Assembly: GCA_035642125.1 (NCBI GenBank)
Contig: DASQSZ010000499.1
Span: forward strand, 1-11,070
Direction: 5' to 3'
Origin: CALAED01 sp937891035
Lineage (GTDB): Bacteria > Actinomycetota > Actinomycetes > Streptosporangiales > Streptosporangiaceae
Length of the DNA: 11,070 nt
Every line of letters begins with the position of its first letter. Within the stretch, counting starts at the first letter, position 1. This document shows, piece after piece, positions 5,860-11,070 of this stretch. The position numbers and the translations under genes were made by a program. A model generated the notes under the pieces. That model saw only the letters and a program-made list of their open reading frames with translations. It searched no databases and was not told where the DNA came from.

Positions 5860-5967
5860 CTTTTCCGGCGTCGACCAGCTCACCCTCCGCGGATCCGGCC
5901 CGGAAGACTCAAAGAGTTCAATCGCTTCTTGAATCGGCACGCGGCGGCGCCGGCGCGGCCACGTTGG

Positions 5968-6171
5968 CTATCGCGCCTGCTGGTCCATGCGCTCGCGCAG
6001 GCTCCGGGGCCGCATGTCGGTCCACACCTCATCGACGTAGGCCGAGCACTCGTCCTTGGTGCCTTCCCTGCCAACGCGGTGCCAGCCCGCCGGCACGTCG
6101 TGCCCGGCCGGCCAGAGCGAGTACTGGTCCTCGTCGTTACGGAGCACTTCGTACCTGGCGTTGTCGTCCAT
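5968..6171 (-). CDS. MbtH-like protein, NRPS adenylation-domain partner
   Basis: A 67-residue MbtH-family protein. These bind the small end of NRPS adenylation domains and help them fold and activate amino acids. The signature is complete: N12-D-E-D-Q16-Y-S18-L-W20-P21, then PAGW30, then the WTDMRPRSLRERM block with W50; the three conserved tryptophans are all present. The start ATG at 6171 is preferred because AAGGGA lies 8 bases upstream; a frame opening 10 codons earlier adds MSELSRRDRR without such a site. It is the last gene of the NRPS-MFS-MbtH run, 62 bases after the exporter stop, so it is probably co-transcribed with them. Its likely partner is the valine-type A domain upstream. The Ser-Ala after Cys42 departs from the usual Leu in that place. 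Confidence 0.95.
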   Translation of the reverse strand: MDDNARYEVLRNDEDQYSLWPAGHDVPAGWHRVGREGTKDECSAYVDEVWTDMRPRSLRERMDQQAR

Positions 6172-6218
6172 CCGGCGATCCCTTCTCGAGAGTTCACTCA
6201 TTCGTACGGTCGTAGCTT

Positions 6219-6246
6219 GTCAGGCGTCAGGCGTCAGGCGTCAGGC
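6219..6246. repeat. Four tandem 7-base repeats GTCAGGC at the exporter stop codon
   Basis: Four exact units run back to back, followed by a decayed fifth (GTCGGGT, 6247-6253). On the coding (minus) strand each unit reads GCCTGAC, and the exporter stop TGA (6236-6234) lies inside the array. A 7-base unit is not a codon multiple, but because the stop falls in the second unit read, copy changes above two units would alter only the spacing to MbtH. Confidence 0.95.
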
Positions 6247-7499
6247 GTCGGGTCGGCCCCGCGCCGCGGGAACCGGCGCAACGTGGCGTTGACGGTCACC
6301 AGCGATGTGACGGCCGCGATGCCGCCGGCGCACACCAGCACCGCGGTCCCGCCCGAGACCACTTCGGTCAGCACCCCGCCCAGCATCGGCCCGATGGCAC
6401 CGGCGACGCCGGTGAGCAGGCCGACCACGCCGCTGAGCCGGCCGCGCAGCTCGTCGGGGGTCAGCAGCAGCTGTTCCGTCATGATCGTGGTGTTCGCGGT
6501 CGGCGGCAACAGCGCCATCGCGAAGAACAGGGCGCCCATGAGATAGCCGCTGTGGACGAACACCGCGAGAGGGGTCAGCGCCGTCAGCGCCCAAAAGACG
6601 CCCGCGATGGACAGGTACGGGGTCATTTTGCGCTGCAGGTACGGAGCGATCAGCGCGCCCGCGATCCCGCCCACACCGAGCATGGCCGCCATGACGCCGA
6701 TCTCTCCGGCCGGCACTCCCCTGGCCCGCGCCAGCACGATGATCACGAGATAGAAGGCGCTGAAGAACAGGTTGAGCACGACCGCGCACAGCGCCATCAC
6801 CCGGATGTGCCGGTGCCGCCACACCCAGGCCACGCCGGCCACGATCTCCCGGTCGAACCGTTCCCCCGTCTCCGTACGCGCCGGCCGCGGCGGCAGCCGG
6901 ACGAAGGCGAGCGCCAGCAGCGCGGCGAAATGGGCGACCAGGTCTGCGAGGAACGGGACGAACCTGCCGATCGCAAACAGGAACCCCCCGGCCGCGGTCC
7001 CCGACAGGTGCCCGAGGTTGCTGCGGGCCGAGTTCATCGCCACCGCCGTCGACAGCTGGTCGTCCCGCACGATGTTGGGCAGCGACGCGTCCTCGGCCGG
7101 CTCGAACAAGGCGGCGCAAAACCCGATGACCGCCGCCACCGCGACCAGTTGCGCCGCGCCGACCACGTCCCACCACACCGCGGCGACCAGGCTGGCGGCC
7201 GCGACGACCTGCGCCGCCTCACAGCCCAGCATCACCTTCTTGCGGTTCCACCGGTCCACCAGCGCCCCGGCGGGCAGGCCGGCGAGTAGTTGGGCCGCCG
7301 CGATCGTGCCGAGTACCAGGCCGGACGTCGCGGCCGAGCCGGTGATCGCGAGCACCAGCAGGGGGAAGGCGATCGTCGTGGCGCTGACGCCGAACTCCGA
7401 CACGGCCCGGCCGCACCACAGCAGACGGTAGTCGCGGTTGCGCGAAAGCGGCGTGGCGGCCGGCGCGCCGGCCGGGGCGCCGGCGGGGGCCGCGGTCAT
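6234..7499 (-). CDS. MFS exporter of the NRPS cluster (EntS-like)
   Basis: A 421-residue major facilitator protein with about 12 hydrophobic segments, resembling the EntS/MFS_3 group that exports siderophores and peptides. The N-terminus has an Ala-Pro-Gly repeat (APAGAPAGAPAATP). This is followed by SRNRDYRLLWCGRAVSEFG, the usual opening of the group. The helix 2-3 loop motif reads GALVDRWNRKKVM, and the segment NSARSNLGHLSGTAAGGFL also fits. A charged central loop (about RLPPRPARTETGERFDRE) separates the two six-helix halves. The ATG at 7499 overlaps the NRPS stop as ATGA, and GGGAGG lies 7 bases upstream, so translation is probably coupled to the NRPS. Export of the peptide product or self-resistance is inferred from the position. 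The stop lies in a 7-base tandem repeat. Confidence 0.93.
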   Translation of the reverse strand: MTAAPAGAPAGAPAATPLSRNRDYRLLWCGRAVSEFGVSATTIAFPLLVLAITGSAATSGLVLGTIAAAQLLAGLPAGALVDRWNRKKVMLGCEAAQVVAAASLVAAVWWDVVGAAQLVAVAAVIGFCAALFEPAEDASLPNIVRDDQLSTAVAMNSARSNLGHLSGTAAGGFLFAIGRFVPFLADLVAHFAALLALAFVRLPPRPARTETGERFDREIVAGVAWVWRHRHIRVMALCAVVLNLFFSAFYLVIIVLARARGVPAGEIGVMAAMLGVGGIAGALIAPYLQRKMTPYLSIAGVFWALTALTPLAVFVHSGYLMGALFFAMALLPPTANTTIMTEQLLLTPDELRGRLSGVVGLLTGVAGAIGPMLGGVLTEVVSGGTAVLVCAGGIAAVTSLVTVNATLRRFPRRGADPTPDA

Positions 7500-10400
7500 G
7501 ACGCGGCCTCCCGGCACTCCTGGGCGATCGATCGCAACGCTTCGACGAAGTCGTTCGCGATGGCCTCCACGCTGGAGCGGTCGAACAGATCGGGCCGGTA
7601 GTACCAGGCGAACTCCAGCCGCCCGTCTTGGGCGGCGCCGACCACTTCGAGGGCGGGCAGCGTCCGCTCGGCCGGGTCGTGCTCTTGTCCGAGCGTGGAC
7701 TGCGCGCCCCGGTAGAGGCTCGTTCCGGGCTCGGCCGCCGACCGGGCGTCCCACTGGCCGAGGTAGTTGAACACGACCTGTGGCCCCGCCCCGGCCAATC
7801 GCGCGCGCGTCTCGGCGGTGCCGAGGTAGCGCAGCGCGCCGAAGCCGAAGCCGTTGCCCGGCACCGTGCGCAGCTGGCGGCGCACCGCCCGGACGAGGCC
7901 GCGCCACGTGGTGTCGGCGGCGTCTTGAAGGTCGCCGGGCAGGTCCAGGGCGACGGGGTAGATGCTGGTGAACCAGCCGACGGTACGGGACAGGTCGATG
8001 CCGTCGAGGATCTCCTCGCGGCCGTGCCCTTCCAGTTCTATGCACACGCGGCCGCGGCCCGTCCACCGCGCCAGCGCCCACCCGAGGCCGGTCACCAGGA
8101 TGTCGTTGATCCGGGTCCGATAGACCGACGGCGCCGCTCGCAGCACCGTCTCGGTGTCCTCGGCCGTCAGCCCGACCGCGACGATCCGGGCCGACCCGGG
8201 ATCGGGAGCCGGCGGGTTGCCGGCGGGCAGCGGCTGCGCGTCGAGCGCCGTGGCCCAGTGCTCCAGCTCGTGGTCGAGCCCGCCTGCGGCGACGTGCTCG
8301 GCCAGCCGGTGCGCCCAGTCGCGGTAGGAGGTGGTCTTGGGTCCGAGCCGGATGGGCTCGCCGCGCGTCGCCTGCAGATAGGCCGTCTCCAGGTCGTCCA
8401 GCAAGATCCGCCAGGAAACACCGTCGATCACCAGGTGGTGCGCCACCAGCAAGAGGGACGGCGGGCGCTCCGGGCCGCGGACGAACAGCGCCCCGCGCAG
8501 CAGCGGACTGTTGCCGAGATCGAAGCTTGCGTGGATCTCGTCGGCGATCCTTTCCATCGCGGAGTCCTGGCCGGCGGCGTCCATACCGGACAGATCGTGG
8601 CGCCGCGGCCCGGCCGCACCGGCCGCGCCGGGGGGCGGGTTGTGCTGCCGCCACTCGCCGTCGACCTGTTCGAACCGCATCCGCAGCGCGTCGTGGTGGG
8701 TCAGCAGCGCGTCGAGCGCCGCGTGCAGGGCGTCCTCGTCCACGTCGCCGGTGAGCTCGACCAAGGCGGATTGGTTGAAGTGGTGCGGGTTGCGGCGTTC
8801 GGCCGCGAAGAACCAGTGCTGGATCGGGGTGAGCGGCAGCGGCCCCACCACGGGCTGCTCACCGTCGTCGGTCCGCGCCGCGGTCACGTGCGGAGCGAGC
8901 TCGCCGATGGTCTGATGCAGGAAGATGTCCTTGGCGGTCAGGCGCAGCCCGGCCTGGCGGGCGCGGGATACGACCTGGATGGACAGGATCGAATCGCCGC
9001 CCAGCTCGAAGAAGTTGTCCCGGGTGCCGACCCGGTCCACGCCGAGGACCTCGGCCCAGATGCCGGCGAGCGCGCTTTGGACGGGCCCGTCCGGGGCGAC
9101 ATACCCCGAAGCGGCCGCCGCCCGCAGGTCCGGTGCGGGCAAGGCCTTGCGGTCGACTTTGCCGTTGGCGCTGATCGGCAGCGCGTCCAACGGCACGAAC
9201 ACCGACGGGATCATGTACTCCGGCAACGTCTCGGCCAGAAGCTCCTGCAACGCCCCCGCCTCCGGTGCCGCCTCCGCCGCCGCCACCAGATAGGCGACCA
9301 GATGCTTGCGCCCGGACTCATCCTGACGCGCCACCACCACGCACTCGTTGATGGCGGGGTGGCGTTGCAGTGCGGATTCGATCTCCCCCAGCTCGATCCG
9401 GAACCCCCGGATCTTCACCTGGTCATCGGCGCGGCCCAAGAACTCGACCGTGCCATCCGGCCGCCACCGAACCAGATCACCCGTCCGGTACATCCGCTCC
9501 CCCGGACCGCCAAATGGATCGGCCACGAACCGCTCAGCCGTCAAACCCGGCCGCCCCAAATACCCACGCGCCAACCCGGCACCAGCGATGCACAACTCAC
9601 CCGCCACCCCGATCGGCACCGGACCCAAACCCTGGTCCAGGACATACACAGACATGTTGTCCAACGGCCCACCGATCGGCACACTCTCCGGAACGGCCCC
9701 GGCGTCCGGCATCCCAAACGACGTGGCGAACGTCGTCGTCTCCGTCGGCCCATAACCATCGACCACCCTCAACCCCGGGCAGGCCGACAGCACATCACGG
9801 ACCGCCTTCGCCGGAACCACATCACCGCCGGTCCACACCTCACCCACCCCGGCGAACGCCTCCGGCGCGTCCTGCGCGATCATCCGGAACAACCCGGCCG
9901 TCAACCAAATCCCCGTCACCCCGTGATCGCCGATCAAGCCCTGGAGCGTGGCGGGATCCACATCACCTGGCGGAGCCACCACAGCAGTGCCGCCGCGCAG
10001 CAGCGGCACCCACAACTCATACGTCGAGGCATCAAACGCCAACGGCGAATGCACCAACACCCGCCCATGCGCATCGCCATCGAAGCGACGGTCGAACGCC
10101 AGCGCCACCGCGTCGCGATGCCGCACCGCCACACCCTTCGGCACCCCCGTCGACCCCGACGTGTACATCACATACAACAACTGCTCCGGATCCACCACCA
10201 CATCAGGCGCGGAATCCGGCCCGTCATCGCCGGCCGAAACCGAAACGACGGCCCCATCATGAACCCGCCGGGCGGTCGCCTCCCACACGGCGTCGGTCAC
10301 CACCACCGACGCGCCGGCCTCCCCCAACACCAGCCGCAACCGATCCACCGGCGCCCGCTCATCCAACGGCAAATACGCCCCACCCGACTTCACGACGGCC

Positions 10401-11070
10401 AACACCGCCACCACAAGATCGACCGACCGGCCCACCAACACCCCGACTCGATCCTCGGCCGACACCCCCAACCCAACCAGCCGACGCGCCAGCCGATTCG
10501 CCCGCCGATCAAGCTCACCAAAGCTCAGCGACTCATCGCCACACACCACAGCCACAGCATCCGGATCCCGCCGAACCACAGCGGAAAACAGATCCGCCAC
10601 CGACCCCGCCGGCACCACACACTCAGTGGCATTCCAGCCCGCCAGCACCAGCTCACGCTCCGCCGCCGGCAACACCGACACCTCACCCAACCGGCCACCC
10701 GGATCCGCCGCGAACCGCTCCAACACCACACCCAAATGACCAGCCATCCGCTCGACCGTCGCCGCGTCGAACAGATCGGTGCTGTAGGTCACCGCGGCGT
10801 GGAGCCGGCCGTCGTGTCGCTGGAACTCGACCATGATGTCGAAGTTGGCGGTCACGGTCGGCGGGTCGATCTCTTCGACGGCGAGGCCGGGCAGATCGGG
10901 AGTCTGCGCAGGGGTGTTCTGCAGCGCGACCATGGCCTGGAACAGCGGGGTACGGCTGGTGTCACGCTCAGGCTGCACCTCATCGACCACCCGCTCGAAC
11001 GGCACATCCTGATGCGCGAACGCCTCCAACACCGTCCCCCGCACCACGTCCAAAAACTCATCCACCGTCG
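7496..11070 (-). CDS. NRPS C-terminal part: partial C, A (Val predicted), T, E
   Basis: The upstream end is beyond the window; about 1190 residues are visible. Residues are numbered from the GTG codon at 11065, which is only an internal in-frame codon. Partial C domain 1-140 (AHQDVPFERVVDEV, SRTPLFQAM). A domain about 150-650: YTSGSTGVPKG 301-311, YGPTETT 438-444, YRTGDLVRW 526-534, NGKVDRK 634-640. Lining residues D345 A346 Y349 W387 W411 G413 G437 T445 F446 K636 give DAYWWGGTFK, close to the GrsB valine code DAFWIGGTFK. T domain: NFFELGGDSI with Ser692 as the phosphopantetheine site. E domain about 740-1175: PIQHWFF 747-753, HHLVIDGVSW 876-885, EGHGREE 1012-1018, RTVGWFTSIYP 1027-1037, FGFGALRYL 1073-1081 and FNYLGQWD 1099-1106, so probably active. 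No thioesterase follows. It is coupled to the exporter. The T motif type GGDSI is the one that precedes E domains. Expected product of the module: D-Val on the carrier, passed on in trans. Confidence 0.95.
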   Translation of the reverse strand, partial: TVDEFLDVVRGTVLEAFAHQDVPFERVVDEVQPERDTSRTPLFQAMVALQNTPAQTPDLPGLAVEEIDPPTVTANFDIMVEFQRHDGRLHAAVTYSTDLFDAATVERMAGHLGVVLERFAADPGGRLGEVSVLPAAERELVLAGWNATECVVPAGSVADLFSAVVRRDPDAVAVVCGDESLSFGELDRRANRLARRLVGLGVSAEDRVGVLVGRSVDLVVAVLAVVKSGGAYLPLDERAPVDRLRLVLGEAGASVVVTDAVWEATARRVHDGAVVSVSAGDDGPDSAPDVVVDPEQLLYVMYTSGSTGVPKGVAVRHRDAVALAFDRRFDGDAHGRVLVHSPLAFDASTYELWVPLLRGGTAVVAPPGDVDPATLQGLIGDHGVTGIWLTAGLFRMIAQDAPEAFAGVGEVWTGGDVVPAKAVRDVLSACPGLRVVDGYGPTETTTFATSFGMPDAGAVPESVPIGGPLDNMSVYVLDQGLGPVPIGVAGELCIAGAGLARGYLGRPGLTAERFVADPFGGPGERMYRTGDLVRWRPDGTVEFLGRADDQVKIRGFRIELGEIESALQRHPAINECVVVARQDESGRKHLVAYLVAAAEAAPEAGALQELLAETLPEYMIPSVFVPLDALPISANGKVDRKALPAPDLRAAAASGYVAPDGPVQSALAGIWAEVLGVDRVGTRDNFFELGGDSILSIQVVSRARQAGLRLTAKDIFLHQTIGELAPHVTAARTDDGEQPVVGPLPLTPIQHWFFAAERRNPHHFNQSALVELTGDVDEDALHAALDALLTHHDALRMRFEQVDGEWRQHNPPPGAAGAAGPRRHDLSGMDAAGQDSAMERIADEIHASFDLGNSPLLRGALFVRGPERPPSLLLVAHHLVIDGVSWRILLDDLETAYLQATRGEPIRLGPKTTSYRDWAHRLAEHVAAGGLDHELEHWATALDAQPLPAGNPPAPDPGSARIVAVGLTAEDTETVLRAAPSVYRTRINDILVTGLGWALARWTGRGRVCIELEGHGREEILDGIDLSRTVGWFTSIYPVALDLPGDLQDAADTTWRGLVRAVRRQLRTVPGNGFGFGALRYLGTAETRARLAGAGPQVVFNYLGQWDARSAAEPGTSLYRGAQSTLGQEHDPAERTLPALEVVGAAQDGRLEFAWYYRPDLFDRSSVEAIANDFVEALRSIAQECREAAS

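Noticed and set aside
5512..5940. Possible small gene starting PIQEAIELFESSG upstream of MerR on the minus strand
   Set aside because: The start looks protein-like for about 40 residues, but the frame then runs off-frame through the MerR gene as Arg/Ala-rich sequence, and there is no ribosome site. A degraded gene remnant cannot be excluded.
5947..5956. GCGCCGGCGC palindrome after MbtH as a terminator
   Set aside because: A short GC palindrome of this kind is expected by chance at this base composition, and no T-run follows.
4911..6215. Plus-strand frame of 434 codons over the MerR gene and its upstream gap
   Set aside because: No domain, changes character along its length, and is antisense to a clear MerR protein.
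6234..8654. A single 806-codon minus-strand frame joining the exporter to sequence inside the NRPS
   Set aside because: The part above 7499 is an Arg/Ala-rich off-frame of the E domain. The true exporter starts at 7499 with a ribosome site.
9370..10836. Plus-strand 488-codon Pro/Thr/His-rich frame opposite the A domain
   Set aside because: Opposite the NRPS A domain. Its low-complexity composition follows from the GTG/TTG/GGT-rich codon style of that region.
10852..11061. Minus-strand frame starting at ATG 11061
   Set aside because: Off-frame to the NRPS C domain, which continues past the window edge in the other frame.

Overview
The window is GC-rich with strongly G/C-ending codons, GTG starts and clear GGAGG-type ribosome binding sites. 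It carries an AA10 polysaccharide monooxygenase with a CBM2 domain, a large non-ribosomal peptide synthetase (NRPS) and an MbtH-like protein. Together these point to a soil actinomycete, probably a filamentous one. A Streptosporangiales-type genus is my guess from protein style only.

Layout. 1-176 (-): start of a ribosome-associated HPF/RaiA-like protein, cut by the window edge. 430-1593 (+): a CorA-family Mg2+/Co2+ transporter, divergent from it. 1594-1914: a 321-base gap with several palindromes, one a LacI-type operator candidate. 1915-2949 (+): secreted AA10 LPMO with CBM2. 3013-3552 (-): a lipoprotein of unknown function, convergent with the LPMO. 3651-4022 (+): a small two-helix membrane protein, probably leaderless. 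4025-4912 (-): a substrate-binding-protein-like (NMT1/THI5-like) protein without a signal peptide. 5070-5825 (-): a MerR-type regulator with two HTH units. 5968-6171 (-): MbtH-like protein. 6234-7499 (-): MFS exporter. 7496-11070 (-): the C-terminal part of an NRPS, partial C-A-T-E.

The right half is the 3' end of a biosynthetic operon transcribed leftwards: NRPS, then MFS exporter (start overlaps the NRPS stop as ATGA), then MbtH (62 nt gap). The ten A-domain specificity residues read DAYWWGGTFK. This differs at two positions from the valine code of gramicidin S synthetase, so the module probably loads valine. An intact epimerization domain then makes D-Val. The protein ends in E with no thioesterase, so the chain must pass to another NRPS outside this window or be released by something not seen here. 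The A core is written in a different codon style from the flanking regions, which suggests domain replacement.

The left half is ordinary accessory chromosome: cation transport, lignocellulose attack and small envelope proteins. The MerR and SBP-like genes lie in tandem just beyond the NRPS operon, and their link to it is unproven. I found no RNA genes, CRISPR arrays or transposases.
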